Below are positions 36,001 through 45,324 of a stretch of 64,000 nucleotides of DNA, in pieces; position 1 is the first letter of the stretch, and each line of letters starts with the position of its first letter. The translations under genes and the position numbers were made by a program. Location: positions 1,798,001 through 1,862,000 of the forward strand of contig CAWDDX010000007.1 of the NCBI GenBank assembly GCA_963801195.1, read 5' to 3'. The notes below the pieces were generated by a model. The model searched no databases, was not told where the DNA came from, and saw only the letters and a program-made list of their open reading frames with translations. The DNA is from SZUA-36 sp963801195 (lineage in GTDB: Bacteria > Pseudomonadota > Gammaproteobacteria > Xanthomonadales > SZUA-36).

Positions 36001-36717
36001 ATGATCTGTAAACCATTCAATTGTATATTCATACACATACCAAAAACGGCCGGCCGAAGCGTTGAAATGTTTTTTATGAATCAGCTGAATCTCGACCGGC
36101 AAAACGCGGATGACAGGCAGCAACTGCTCCTCGTCGACAATGATGACCCTGCAAAGGGCACGCGAAAGTTGTCCCACTTGAGTGCCGACGAATACGTCCG
36201 CTGTGGCCACATTTCGCAAGCGGAATTCGATCGTTGCTACAAGTTCAGCTTCGTGCGAAACCCGTGGTCACGACTGGTTTCAGAGTACCGGTACCGGGCA
36301 TATCTGGCGCACAGGAATTTCAAGGATTTTGTGTTTAACAAACTTCCCAAACCGGGCTGGGACGACAAGTACCGCCACGTGATGCCGCAATCCAGCATGG
36401 TCTGCTCGGATGAGGGCCGACTGCTGGTGGACTTTGTCGGCAAATTTGAACGGTTGCAGCAGGATTTCAATCAAGTCTGTGCAGATCTTGGCATAGATGA
36501 CCCGGCGCTGCCGCACGTTAACTCATCCGATAAAAAATCCCGGGAATTACGGCGTAGTTTGAAAAATTTCATTCACCGCAATGACGAAACCGGACTCAAC
36601 ACCTACGTTGAGTTTTACGATGATGAAACCAGGGAGTATGTCGCACAGCTTTACCGTAAAGACATCGAGATGTTCGATTACAGCTTTGCCGACGCGCTCC
36701 GGTCAGGGGCAAAGTAA
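36001..36717 (+). CDS. Sulfotransferase family 2-like protein
   Basis: 238 residues. The PAPS-binding 5'-phosphosulfate loop is IFIHIPKTAGRSVEMFF (9-25), and the 3'-phosphate motif is FSFVRNPWSRLVSEY (82-96). Both fit the sulfotransferase family 2/Gal-3-O type used on glycans. GKFERLQQDFNQVCADLGI and the Ser/Asn/Lys-rich PHVNSSDKK are the usual downstream signatures. It transfers sulfate from PAPS to a carbohydrate acceptor, perhaps a surface polysaccharide. It is convergent with the propeller-like gene, from which a bidirectional terminator separates it. Confidence 0.85.
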   Translation: MICKPFNCIFIHIPKTAGRSVEMFFMNQLNLDRQNADDRQQLLLVDNDDPAKGTRKLSHLSADEYVRCGHISQAEFDRCYKFSFVRNPWSRLVSEYRYRAYLAHRNFKDFVFNKLPKPGWDDKYRHVMPQSSMVCSDEGRLLVDFVGKFERLQQDFNQVCADLGIDDPALPHVNSSDKKSRELRRSLKNFIHRNDETGLNTYVEFYDDETREYVAQLYRKDIEMFDYSFADALRSGAK

Positions 36718-36767
36718 CCGGAAACTGACAAGTCCTTCGCGCAATTCCAGGTACCCGGTTGTGTGAT

Positions 36768-36805
36768 AAAACCGGTCATTGCCGGCGCCAGTCGACGCCG
36801 GTTTT
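36768..36805. terminator. Bidirectional rho-independent terminator
   Basis: AAAACCGG (36768-36775) pairs with CCGGTTTT (36798-36805), and an inner CCGGCG/CGCCGG pair offers an alternative stem. T-rich sequence follows in both directions. It lies between the convergent sulfotransferase and propeller-like genes and can serve both. Confidence 0.75.
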
Positions 36806-36807
36806 GT

Positions 36808-37815
36808 TTACTCGCAACACAGACCGTGAATACAGTCGCGCATGTCGGTACTGTGGATATAGTAATCGACCAACTGACCGCTAACCTTATCGATCCGAAC
36901 GATGGTTGCGGGCGAAAACCCGGCAAAAATAGAGCCCTCATTGATAGCCAGTCCGCGCAGGTAGAGTGGTCTCGCGGTCGCTTTTCGTTGACGGCCGAAG
37001 AACGCGATACCCTTCTCCTTGAGCGCCCGGAGCACGCTCCTGAACACCAGCGTGTTGATGAAGGACATTTTCCTGATATTGATGGCACGGACCTGTCGAC
37101 CGGTTCGAAGGTCGTACTCACGTACCACCGTGCGGCGCGTGTCATTGATATAGACGGCACCGGGTTCCTCGATGATGAGATTATGCGCGTGCTTCAGATT
37201 CTCATCCTGTATGACGATGCTGCCCTGGCTCAAATTGACCACCATATTTTTGGAATGAAACAGGGCGTAGACCTCGCCCCGGAACTCGCACACGGCATTT
37301 AAGTGCAGGTGTGACCGACCCCTGAAGGAATCATTGTCGAGAAAGTTCTGCCTGTTATCGATGGTTTTGTCGATTGGCAATGGCTCGATGTTCAACGCCT
37401 GCCGGAATGCGGGCATCTCCCGCGGCCAGTATGAGCTCTGCAACTGGCCGTCATCGAGGCTGTACTTGAGCGCCGCATCGACCGATGTGGATGACACCCA
37501 GATGGATGAATCAACCACCTGGGTCTCGTGCAGACCAATCATCAGTCCGTGGGTCAATTTGCGTTTAAAGTTCAGGTCGCGGTCAAAAACATTGATCGTA
37601 TGATAGTCGGCGACATAGACCTCGTCGTTACGAACCCCGATCCCGCGGACGCCGCGCACATTGCCACGCGCGTTCGGATCATGGTCCAGGCGGGGTTCGC
37701 TGGGCGCGATGGGAACTTCCCGGACGATTTCCTTGCGCCCCCAGTCCAGTTTGTAAAGGCTGCCGCCTTTGCTTACCGGCGCAGCACGGATCACGGTGCC
37801 AAAGTAAATATTCAA
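36808..37815 (-). CDS. Beta-propeller-like protein of unknown function
   Basis: 335 residues, with no signal peptide. Repeated strands with G-V-R-N-D-E-V-Y-V-A-D-Y-H, SSIWVSSTSVDAALKYSLDD, AVCEFRGEVYALFHSKNMVV, PGAVYINDTRRTVVREYDLR and GLAINEGSIFAGFSPATIVR suggest a propeller of six or seven blades. The pattern is reminiscent of the DUF4915/TIGR03032-like proteins that occur near surface-glycan genes, and the neighbouring sulfotransferase fits that, but I cannot confirm the family. The basic segment LKEKGIAFFGRQRKATARP lies between two blades. No catalytic residues are evident. Confidence 0.55.
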   Translation of the reverse strand: MNIYFGTVIRAAPVSKGGSLYKLDWGRKEIVREVPIAPSEPRLDHDPNARGNVRGVRGIGVRNDEVYVADYHTINVFDRDLNFKRKLTHGLMIGLHETQVVDSSIWVSSTSVDAALKYSLDDGQLQSSYWPREMPAFRQALNIEPLPIDKTIDNRQNFLDNDSFRGRSHLHLNAVCEFRGEVYALFHSKNMVVNLSQGSIVIQDENLKHAHNLIIEEPGAVYINDTRRTVVREYDLRTGRQVRAINIRKMSFINTLVFRSVLRALKEKGIAFFGRQRKATARPLYLRGLAINEGSIFAGFSPATIVRIDKVSGQLVDYYIHSTDMRDCIHGLCCE

Positions 37816-37995
37816 TTCTCGACCTTGTTATCGTTCTGATTTCGGTCTGCTAGTGTACTGCATCGTAATTAATGGCACATTCAGTCAGGCTGAAAATTCG
37901 GGAATTCCATGGCGCGGGAAACATCCAGACGGCATACTATGATGATCCACGAATCTGTGTTTCTTGACCGGAGTTCAACGTACCAGTGATCACCC

Positions 37996-38895
37996 ATGGA
38001 ATATAAAGAAAACTATTACCAATCGGCGGATGGGCTGAAACTCTACTACCGTGAATACGGCTTTGCTGACCAGGCCATCATCTGTCTGCCGGGCCTGTCA
38101 CGCAACAGCAAGGACTTTCATCAACTGGCGCTGCACCTTGCGTCCCGCTACCGGGTCATTTGCCCGGACCTGAGGGGTCGCGGCCGGTCCCAGCATGATC
38201 CGAAAGGGAAAAATTACAATATCATCGTTTACACCCAGGATATAAAGCGCCTGATGGATGCGGCACAGCTGCAAAAACCCATCCTGATCGGCACTTCGCT
38301 GGGCGGCTTTATTTCCATGACCATGGCCTACCTGGTTCCCGAACGGTTGCGCGCCATCGTGCTCAACGATGCCGGTCCTGAGATCGATCCGGCCGGGGCC
38401 AAGCGCATCCTGGGCTATTCCCGCGAAGAGACTACCGTCCGGAACTGGGATGAAGCCATCGCGCGGGTCAGGGAGAACTATGGCCATGCCCTGCCAGGTG
38501 TGCCCGAGACGTTCTGGGCCGAATACACCCGGCAGTCCTACAGCGAAGGTGAAAACGGTATGCCGGTGGCCGATGTCGATCCAAAGGTTCTGACGTCACT
38601 CAAATCGACATACATGGCCGGCAAAATTTTGAAATTGCTTAATGCCGTGGGGTTGGTCAAAAAGGTCCGGGGTATTCCGGTGGACGAGTGGGAATCGTTC
38701 CGCGCCGTGACCATGCCCTGCCTGGTGATACGTGGCGCCATGTCCGACATTCTTGCGGAAACAACCGTTGAAAAAATGCGGGCCATCAAGAAAGACCTGG
38801 TGGTAGCGACGATTCCGCAAAGGGGTCACGCGCCGTTGCTGGATGAACCGGATTCACTGGCGGCCATCGACGGGTTTCTCGACAGCGTGTCGTAA
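37996..38895 (+). CDS. Alpha/beta-fold hydrolase
   Basis: 299 residues, cytoplasmic. Nucleophile S101 is in LIGTSLGGFIS. The oxyanion part is CLPGLSRNSKDFHQL and the acid-strand motif is ICPDLRGRGRSQ. The catalytic Asp is in VIRGAMSDIL and the His in PQRGHAPLLDEP. The DLRGRGxS-x-x-x-P pattern is the common haloalkane-dehalogenase/lactonase-like subgroup. Substrate unknown. It is followed 79 bp later by the M19-like peptidase gene on the same strand, perhaps as an operon. Confidence 0.8.
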   Translation: MEYKENYYQSADGLKLYYREYGFADQAIICLPGLSRNSKDFHQLALHLASRYRVICPDLRGRGRSQHDPKGKNYNIIVYTQDIKRLMDAAQLQKPILIGTSLGGFISMTMAYLVPERLRAIVLNDAGPEIDPAGAKRILGYSREETTVRNWDEAIARVRENYGHALPGVPETFWAEYTRQSYSEGENGMPVADVDPKVLTSLKSTYMAGKILKLLNAVGLVKKVRGIPVDEWESFRAVTMPCLVIRGAMSDILAETTVEKMRAIKKDLVVATIPQRGHAPLLDEPDSLAAIDGFLDSVS

Positions 38896-38974
38896 ACGGG
38901 AAAAGTATTCGACAGGTTTAACCACTGCCTGACGTCTTTTTACACGCCGTTTTCTGTAGAATGGAGAGATGCCT

Positions 38975-40102
38975 ATGAAGCGAAGAGACCTGCTTGGCTT
39001 ATGCCTCACATCAACCGCCGCGGCGTTCTTCGCCCCCCGTTTGTTTGCCGGCAGCGCATCAGCATCACTCTATGAAAACAGTATCATCATCGACGGACTT
39101 GGTTTTCCGGGCGGTCTTTCAAACGATGAAAACGGTTTGCTTTCCAGCACGGAACTCGAACAGGTCGGGCAATCGGGGCTCACTGCCGCTCATCTTACCG
39201 TCGGCGCGGTCGGCACGATGCCTCCGCTGCAGGCGTTTGAGAAAATTGTCCGGGACATCGCCAGGTGGGAACAACAGATCGAACAAAACCCGGATACCCT
39301 GACCCGCGTTCGCCAGGCCGGCGACATACGCGCGGCCAAGTCTGCGGGGCAAACAGGGCTGATTTACGGACTCCAGGACGGTGTCGCATTCGAGGATGAC
39401 CCTGGCCGGCTTGAGGCCCTTCATCAATTGGGTATCCGTGTCATCCAGCCGACCTACAACCGGCGTAACCTGTTGGGTGACGGTTGCATGGAACCTGCCG
39501 ATGCAGGACTGAGCCGGGCCGGACTCGATGCCATCGATCGCATGAATGCCCTCGGCATCATGGTGGACCTGAGCCATTGCGGCAGACAGACCGCCAGCGA
39601 TGCCATCGCCGCCTCCAGCCGGCCCGTCAGTTTCACCCACACCGGATGTTATGCGCTTGCCGAACACCCGAGGCACCGCACCGACGAAGAAATACGGGCC
39701 GTTGCGCAAACCGGTGGAGTGGTCGGTATTTTCATCATGCCGTACCTCGCAAAAGGCAAACAGCCGACGGCGGCGGACGTCATCGCTCACATTGAACACG
39801 CGCTCGAAGTGGCTGGAGAAGATCACGTTTCGATCGGCACCGACGGTAACATTTCACCAACCGAATTAAGCCCCGAATTCATCGAGCAGTTCCGTAAAAC
39901 GACGGCGGAGCGGAAACGTCTCGGCATTGCAGCCCCTTTTGAAACCGAGACCGGTTACCTGTTCGCCAATGACCTCAATACACCACGGCGTTTTGAAACG
40001 CTGGTTCAATTATTGCTGAACCGCGGCCACAGTGAGACCTGTGTCAGGAAAATCATGGGTGTCAACCTGATGCGAGTGTTCTCCGAGACCTGGAACACCT
40101 GA
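38975..40102 (+). CDS. Tat-exported M19 (membrane dipeptidase)-like protein with incomplete metal site
   Basis: 375 residues from the ATG at 38975, chosen because GGAGAG at 38963-38968 abuts the earlier ATG at 38969. Tat signal MKRRDLLGLCLTSTAAA. The M19 fold is recognisable from LGIRVIQPTYNRRNLLGDGC, GIMVDLSHCGRQT, PVSFTHTGCYAL, EIRAVAQTGGVVGIFIMPYL and VSIGTDGNISP. The second-site ligands (His in DLSH and THTG) and the substrate Arg and Asp are present. The first-site H-x-D, normally in D-G-H-N-D, is replaced by IIDGLGFPGGL, and the bridging Glu (G-x-E-G-G) reads GLQDG. Two-metal dipeptidase chemistry is therefore doubtful. It may be a one-metal hydrolase or a binding protein. Confidence 0.7.
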   Translation: MKRRDLLGLCLTSTAAAFFAPRLFAGSASASLYENSIIIDGLGFPGGLSNDENGLLSSTELEQVGQSGLTAAHLTVGAVGTMPPLQAFEKIVRDIARWEQQIEQNPDTLTRVRQAGDIRAAKSAGQTGLIYGLQDGVAFEDDPGRLEALHQLGIRVIQPTYNRRNLLGDGCMEPADAGLSRAGLDAIDRMNALGIMVDLSHCGRQTASDAIAASSRPVSFTHTGCYALAEHPRHRTDEEIRAVAQTGGVVGIFIMPYLAKGKQPTAADVIAHIEHALEVAGEDHVSIGTDGNISPTELSPEFIEQFRKTTAERKRLGIAAPFETETGYLFANDLNTPRRFETLVQLLLNRGHSETCVRKIMGVNLMRVFSETWNT

Positions 40103-40177
40103 TCCGGCAAAGCCTGCGTGTCCTGGCCTGTCGCTGGCCTTGTCTCGAAGGCCGCCGGCATGAACGCCCGGCGGCAT

Positions 40178-40439
40178 TTAACCCGCAAATTGCACCAGCC
40201 GGTAGCGGGCCTCTCGATAAGCAAATGATTTGCTTGAATTAAAAGACATTATTTCAAATCAACCCCGCGGTACACTTTGTACCCGGCCCGCTACCTATCC
40301 CGGCCTGGCTTGTGCAGATACCACTGGACTTGGTCTTCCTTCAGGTCATAGCTACGGCTATGACCTTCAGTCCAGCTCGGCGCCCAGCGGCACCTGCCCG
40401 GCGCCACATTCCGAGATGCTGGTGCAATTTGCGGGTTAA
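40178..40439. repeat. R3 element, copy 3, flanked by TTAA duplication
   Basis: A 254-bp core between TTAA at 40178-40181 and TTAA at 40436-40439. The terminal repeats are perfect over 17 bp (CCCGCAAATTGCACCAG and its complement). The interior is diverged from copies 1 and 2 but keeps TACACTTTGTACCCGGCCCG in inverse orientation and a central hairpin GGTCATAG/CTATGACC. The same length and the same type of target duplication identify it as a third member. It occupies most of the gap between the M19-like gene and the POT transporter gene. Confidence 0.8.
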
Positions 40440-40456
40440 CCCCGATCGCCTGAGCT

Positions 40457-41956
40457 TCAGCCCTCGCTGTGCTGTCTGGACAAACGGTTCATCAACGGCA
40501 ACACGGCAATGGCGATCGCTGTACAGATCAGCGCAGCCACACCCAGTTTGTTGAACAGGCTGGTGTAGATCGTCAGTGACTCAAGCGGATCGGTGATATT
40601 GCGTGGCACACTGGCATAGGTGGCGACAAGACCGCCGAGATACTGCGAGACACCGGAAGCCACAAAATACGCGCCCATCATGAATCCGCCCATGCGTGCG
40701 GGTACGTAGCGGGCGATCATCGCCAGGCCGAGGCCGCTGACCAGCAACTCACCCAGCGAGATGGCGCCGTAGCCCCACACCATCAACCACGAGGACACCT
40801 TGCCCGAACTGTCCGCCCAAAAGCCTGAAGCGCCGTAGATGAAGAAACCGGCGGCCACAAGCACGAAACCCAAAGCGAACTTGGCGGCTATTGAAAGATC
40901 CTTGTCAGCCTTGCCCGCCCTCGTGTAGGCCCAGGCCAATACCGGGCTGAGAATAAAAATCCAGATCGGGTTAAAGGCCTGGAACTGCGCCGGCGACCAG
41001 TCCCACAAGTGCACACCGAAAACAATGAAGGCCGGGTCGACGTTACGCAGCGCAAACAAAGCCAGTGAGGTTGACATCTGCTGGTAGAAAATAAAATAGA
41101 AAACCGTCTGCACCGTCAGCACCAGGGCCGCGATCAGACCCGCGCGTTCACTGCGCTCGCCCGTGCTTATCAGGTAGGCAAAGATGCCGATCACCACGAC
41201 ACCTGCGAGATACACAAAGGCGCGCGCGACCCCCTCGTTCTGGAGGATGTAGGCGGACACGAACACCGCGACAGCACTACCTGCCATTACCACGCCGAGC
41301 TTGCCCCAATTCAGCGGTTGCTCGTCCGGTTCCGAACCGATGTGATCCATGGCCCGGCGCATCAACCAGTAATTGGCCAAACCCAGCACCAGGCCGACCG
41401 CGCAGACCGCGAAGGCAATGTGCCAGCCGAGGCCGTTGCCATAGTGTTCATTGAAATAGTCCTTCAGCCATGGGGTCAGCAACTGCGAGATCATCGCGCC
41501 CAGGTTGACCGCCATGTAGTAAATGGTAAAAGCGCTGTCAATCCTGGAATCGTCACCCTCGTAGATCTTGCGTACCAGGTTACCGGCATTTGCCTTGAAC
41601 AAGCCGTTGCCGACCACGATGACGCCCAGCGCACAAAACAGGAACCAGACACTCTGGCCGGGAATCACCATCAGGCTGTAACCAACAGACAGGATCACGG
41701 CACCGAGCAGCATCGTGCGGCGGGTGCCGAGGATCTTGTCACCGATCCAGCCGCCGATGGCCGGTGCCACGTAGATCAGGGCCGCGGCGGCACCCCATAC
41801 CAGCGTGGCGCGTTCGTCGGGAAACTCCAGACGCTGCACCATGTAGTAGACAATCAGCGCCTGCATACCGTAGAAGCCAAAGCGCTCCCACATTTCGATG
41901 AGGAAAATCGTGCTGAACGAGCGGTTTTGCGAGCGGGTTGCGGCTATGTCATTCAT
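40457..41956 (-). CDS. POT-family proton-dependent oligopeptide transporter
   Basis: 499 residues with about 14 hydrophobic segments, the length of bacterial POT/PTR2 (Dtp-like) symporters. The diagnostic E-x-x-E-R-F-x-x-Y-G motif is intact as EMWERFGFYGMQALIVYYM in helix 1. Further signatures are GGWIGDKILGTRRTMLLGAV between helices 2 and 3, NGLFKANAGNLVRKIY, and the middle FYFIFYQQMSTSLALFA. The C-terminal half contains FNPIWIFILSPVLAW. It imports di- and tripeptides with protons across the inner membrane. The presence of pepT and other peptidases in this window fits peptide use, although they are not in one operon. Confidence 0.92.
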   Translation of the reverse strand: MNDIAATRSQNRSFSTIFLIEMWERFGFYGMQALIVYYMVQRLEFPDERATLVWGAAAALIYVAPAIGGWIGDKILGTRRTMLLGAVILSVGYSLMVIPGQSVWFLFCALGVIVVGNGLFKANAGNLVRKIYEGDDSRIDSAFTIYYMAVNLGAMISQLLTPWLKDYFNEHYGNGLGWHIAFAVCAVGLVLGLANYWLMRRAMDHIGSEPDEQPLNWGKLGVVMAGSAVAVFVSAYILQNEGVARAFVYLAGVVVIGIFAYLISTGERSERAGLIAALVLTVQTVFYFIFYQQMSTSLALFALRNVDPAFIVFGVHLWDWSPAQFQAFNPIWIFILSPVLAWAYTRAGKADKDLSIAAKFALGFVLVAAGFFIYGASGFWADSSGKVSSWLMVWGYGAISLGELLVSGLGLAMIARYVPARMGGFMMGAYFVASGVSQYLGGLVATYASVPRNITDPLESLTIYTSLFNKLGVAALICTAIAIAVLPLMNRLSRQHSEG

Positions 41957-42052
41957 GGCTTATCCAGTGATCAGTGATTCTATGTTTTTAACGCATCTTA
42001 CGTTTTCGCCGTTCAACCATGAAGGTCCGGGCCTGCGCATTCCGGGGCAGGT

Positions 42053-42865
42053 CTATTTTGGAAACAGCAAAACAAACTGCGCCCTGATTTGCCAGCGTGA
42101 CGCATCATCGGGCCGCACGGCATTGTAATAGGCGGCCAGTTGCAGGTTGACGGGCTGTTTTCCGAGTTTCATCACCTGGCCAATACCCAGGCCTAGCGGA
42201 ACTGTCCATTTATCGCCACTTGCGGCTTCCCAATTGGCGGTGATAATGGGTGAAAAGCTCAAGTAACGGCCGGGTTTATCCGGAAAGTTGTAGTTGATGA
42301 AAGGCTGGATCAACATCTGGTTGACGTTGCTGCGCCCCTTGTTCTCGGAAACCGACCAGATGTTGTTGACCAAGGCGCCATAGACCCAGGCTTTTTGCAT
42401 TTTCAGGAAGACGGCACCCGGCCCGATGCTCCAGGCGCCTTGCCCGAGTCGGTCGTCACTGGCCGTGTCCATCGAAAGAGCGGGGCCGATACCCCATATC
42501 CAGCCACCAGAACTGGGTTTTTTTGGTGAAAAAAACGCCGAAAACTGGATGTCGCCGATACCGTTCTCACGGCCCTGGCCGGGTGCGAACGCGGGTTGCG
42601 AGATCAACGGCACGATGGTGCGCGTGATCAGGTTCCAGTCGTCGTTGAGCGTGATCGGGTAGACCGGCTGGATGTTCAGAACCTGCTGATCTTTATCCAG
42701 GGGGCCCGTATCGAAATTCCAGTTCAACTGGAACGGCACACTGATCATGTTGGCGATGGGGTTTTGTGCCTTCCGCGCGAGGTCAGATGCATCGCTCTGG
42801 GCCATTGCAACATGACTCAGAGTAAATAACACGACGGCAATCAATATCAAAATCAATCGGGGCAT
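42053..42865 (-). CDS. Outer-membrane beta-barrel protein (neuromedin-U/transporter-like)
   Basis: 270 residues with signal peptide ending HVAMA-Q. The mature chain alternates hydrophobic and polar residues in many strands: WNLITRTIVPLISQP, GIGDIQFSAFFSPKKPSS, WIWGIGPALSMD, LGQGAWSIGPGAVFLKM, RYLSFSPIITANWEA, VPLGLGIGQVMKLG. It ends with a strand RAQFVLLFPK. This is the pattern of proteins annotated neuromedin U or transporter in bacteria, a barrel-like family of unknown substrate. The name is historical. It lies 96 bp upstream of the POT gene on the same strand. Confidence 0.7.
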   Translation of the reverse strand: MPRLILILIAVVLFTLSHVAMAQSDASDLARKAQNPIANMISVPFQLNWNFDTGPLDKDQQVLNIQPVYPITLNDDWNLITRTIVPLISQPAFAPGQGRENGIGDIQFSAFFSPKKPSSGGWIWGIGPALSMDTASDDRLGQGAWSIGPGAVFLKMQKAWVYGALVNNIWSVSENKGRSNVNQMLIQPFINYNFPDKPGRYLSFSPIITANWEAASGDKWTVPLGLGIGQVMKLGKQPVNLQLAAYYNAVRPDDASRWQIRAQFVLLFPK

Positions 42866-43170
42866 GGTGTCTGCTCCTATACGTTACGACCATGGAATTT
42901 ACGACAATGAAACACATCCCGTTCAAGGATGATTTCAATGCATTGTTTCTGCTGGATTTCCCGCTATGAGGAAGCGCCTTTTTTTACAGATCGCTTTGCT
43001 CATTTTTGCGTTCAATTCGCGACCTGATTTTATCAGGTTTCAGCAGTTCGTTTCGAGACATATTTGAAATGGCCGGTCCGTTGATTTCCGGAAAAACCAA
43101 CGTCCCGGACTCAGTCCGGAACGCTAAAATTATTTCTGAAACCGATGTTTGTGATTGCGGCTGTTTCGAT
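42866..43170. other. Non-coding interval, 305 bp
   Basis: No credible gene. It contains a small palindrome CCGGAC-TCA-GTCCGG near 43106 without a T-run. It lies downstream of the molybdenum hydroxylase genes and upstream of the outer-membrane protein gene, so a promoter for the latter is likely. Confidence 0.55.
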
Positions 43171-45312
43171 TTACACCTTCAGTGCCGCTTTCACCCTTGC
43201 CGGTGTCATTGGTAACTCGAAAAACCGCACGCCAGTCGCATCGTACACGGCATTGGCGATGACCGCACCCATCGTGACAATGGCGGGTTCGCCACCACCA
43301 TGCGGCGCGGGATCGGCCGAGTCGATCAGGACTGTCTCGATTTCGGGCAACATGGAGAAAAGCGGCAGGTCGTAGCGGTCAAAATTGAGGTCCAGGATTT
43401 CACCGCCGCGGAAGTGCAACTCCTCACTAAGCGTATAACCCAGTCCCATCGTGATACAGCCTTCCATCTGGATCGTCGCACCCTCGGGATTCACGACCAA
43501 TCCCATATCCTGCGCGCAAACAACGCGTTTTACCCTGATTTCCCCGCTCTTCCGGTTGACTTCGACCTCGGCCATGGTCGCCACCACGGTATCGGCATCT
43601 ATACCGCAGGCCACACCCACACCGCGACCACTCGGCCCTGCTGCCGGTTTCCATCCAAACTTGTCAGCGGCGGCCTTGAGGGCCCCGATATACTTCGGAT
43701 GGCGGCAGTTTCGCAAGCGGAACTCCAACGGGTCGACGCCGGCCCTTGCAGCCATGATGTCGATCTGTTGTTCGAGGGCAAACATGTTCGTGTTGGCACC
43801 CGGCGCACGCCACGCCCCGGTTGCGAAAGGATGCGATCCGGGCGGACCGGTCCATCTCCTGCTGTGCGCCATTGTGCGGTGATTCGGGATGTCGTAGGGC
43901 TGTGCACTGCCGCGCGCGCCGGCGAAATAGACACGGTAGTCCCAAAAGACCGGTGTGCCGGTGTCGCTCAACCCGGAGCGTATCTTGACAATGGCCGCCG
44001 GGCGGTAAGTATCCCAGAAGAACTCGTCCTCGCGGGTCCAGAAAACCTGTACCGGTCTGCCGGCGATCCGCGCCAGCCTCGCGGCCTGCTCACCCTGGTC
44101 ACTGGGTCCCTTGCCGCCAAAACCACCGCCGACAAACGGGGTAATAACCCGGACCTTGTCTTCTGCCAGACCCAAGGTCGAAACCAGTTGCCGCTTCAGA
44201 CCGAACGGACTCTGGGTGGATGCCCAAACCGTCATCCTGCCGTCTTCGAAATTCGCGAGCGCCGCGTGCGGTTCCATGGGTGCGTGCGCTACGTAAGCGT
44301 TGAGATAGGTTTCGTCAAAAACTTCCGCCGCCATGCGCTCGCCTTCGGACAGGTCGCCACCGGCGGCTACCTCTTCACCGGCGGGTGCGACGCTCATCAG
44401 GTGGTCGTAAATATTCCGCTCATCGATTGTTGTTTCGGGCCGGGAATAGTCGGGTTTGAGCAGTGCTATCGCTCGGTCGGCTACCTCGCGCTTTTCGTGC
44501 AGAACCGCGATGAGGTCATCGTCCCGAATGACCCGAACACCCTCGATGGCTTCTGCGGCGGAAGTCTCGAGCCTGTCGAGCTTCGCGTCATGTGACGGTG
44601 GACGGAGGATACGTGCGTAGAGCATTCCCGGCAGTTTGATATCCGCTGTGTACTGCGCCTTGCCCGTCACTTTTTCCAGCGAGTCGCGGCGTTTCAGGGG
44701 CGTTCCCATGACCTTGTAGTCGGCCGCCGGCTTGACCGGGCTGGGTGTTTTCATATCACGCAGGATTGCCCTGCCCTTGGTCAACGCAGCGTAGGACACG
44801 CGATTGTCCGGCTTGGACGTGTCGTATACCACGCCATCGCTGACGGCCAGTTGTTCCACCGGCAGCTTCAACTGCTCGCCGGCGAGTTCCAACAGGACGC
44901 CCCGGGCCTGGGCTCCGGCAGCGCGCAGTTCAGGACCGAATACCCGGGTCGTGAGTGAACCCCAGGTGCCCTGGTCAAACGGACAACGGTCGGTATCACC
45001 CATGACCATATCGATCATCCCGACCGAAACGTCAAGTTCATCGGCCAGCATTTGCGGCAGTGACGTGATAACCCCCTGCCCCATTTCTATCTTGCCGGTA
45101 AAGCAGGTTACCCGCCCGTCCTCGGCAATCCGCAGGTAAGCATTAAACCCCGGTTCAACCGGGCCGGCAGCGCCTGGTTCAGCCAGCGAGAATCGTGGCT
45201 GGGTCGTAAACAGGACAACCACACCGCCACCCACGCTTTTCAGGAAACTGCGCCGGCTGAACCTGCCCGAATCTTTTATAAGATCGTCTTCTATCAGATC
45301 ATCTTCGTACAT
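43171..45312 (-). CDS. Molybdopterin-binding subunit of a xanthine-dehydrogenase-family hydroxylase
   Basis: 713 residues. N-terminal RFSRRSFLKSVGGG is a Tat motif, so the enzyme is probably exported while folded with its cofactor. The mature protein matches the large subunit of aldehyde oxidase/isoquinoline 1-oxidoreductase-type enzymes: GKAQYTADIKLPGMLYARIL, YVAHAPMEPHAALANF, FVGGGFGGKGPSDQ, PGAWRAPGANTNMF-like GAWRAPGAN, and the catalytic Glu in PHGGGEPAIVTMGAV. It hydroxylates a carbon next to nitrogen or a carbonyl using water and passes electrons to the 2Fe-2S partner encoded 12 bp upstream. No FAD subunit or cytochrome gene is adjacent. Substrate unknown. Confidence 0.85.
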   Translation of the reverse strand: MYEDDLIEDDLIKDSGRFSRRSFLKSVGGGVVVLFTTQPRFSLAEPGAAGPVEPGFNAYLRIAEDGRVTCFTGKIEMGQGVITSLPQMLADELDVSVGMIDMVMGDTDRCPFDQGTWGSLTTRVFGPELRAAGAQARGVLLELAGEQLKLPVEQLAVSDGVVYDTSKPDNRVSYAALTKGRAILRDMKTPSPVKPAADYKVMGTPLKRRDSLEKVTGKAQYTADIKLPGMLYARILRPPSHDAKLDRLETSAAEAIEGVRVIRDDDLIAVLHEKREVADRAIALLKPDYSRPETTIDERNIYDHLMSVAPAGEEVAAGGDLSEGERMAAEVFDETYLNAYVAHAPMEPHAALANFEDGRMTVWASTQSPFGLKRQLVSTLGLAEDKVRVITPFVGGGFGGKGPSDQGEQAARLARIAGRPVQVFWTREDEFFWDTYRPAAIVKIRSGLSDTGTPVFWDYRVYFAGARGSAQPYDIPNHRTMAHSRRWTGPPGSHPFATGAWRAPGANTNMFALEQQIDIMAARAGVDPLEFRLRNCRHPKYIGALKAAADKFGWKPAAGPSGRGVGVACGIDADTVVATMAEVEVNRKSGEIRVKRVVCAQDMGLVVNPEGATIQMEGCITMGLGYTLSEELHFRGGEILDLNFDRYDLPLFSMLPEIETVLIDSADPAPHGGGEPAIVTMGAVIANAVYDATGVRFFELPMTPARVKAALKV

Positions 45313-45324
45313 GACTTATTCCGC

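Noticed and set aside
37996..41956. A peptide-utilisation operon (hydrolase, M19, POT)
   Set aside because: The POT gene is convergent with the M19-like gene and an R3 element separates them, so it is not one transcription unit.
43100..43120. Terminator at the palindrome CCGGAC-TCA-GTCCGG
   Set aside because: The stem is short and no T-run follows on either strand.
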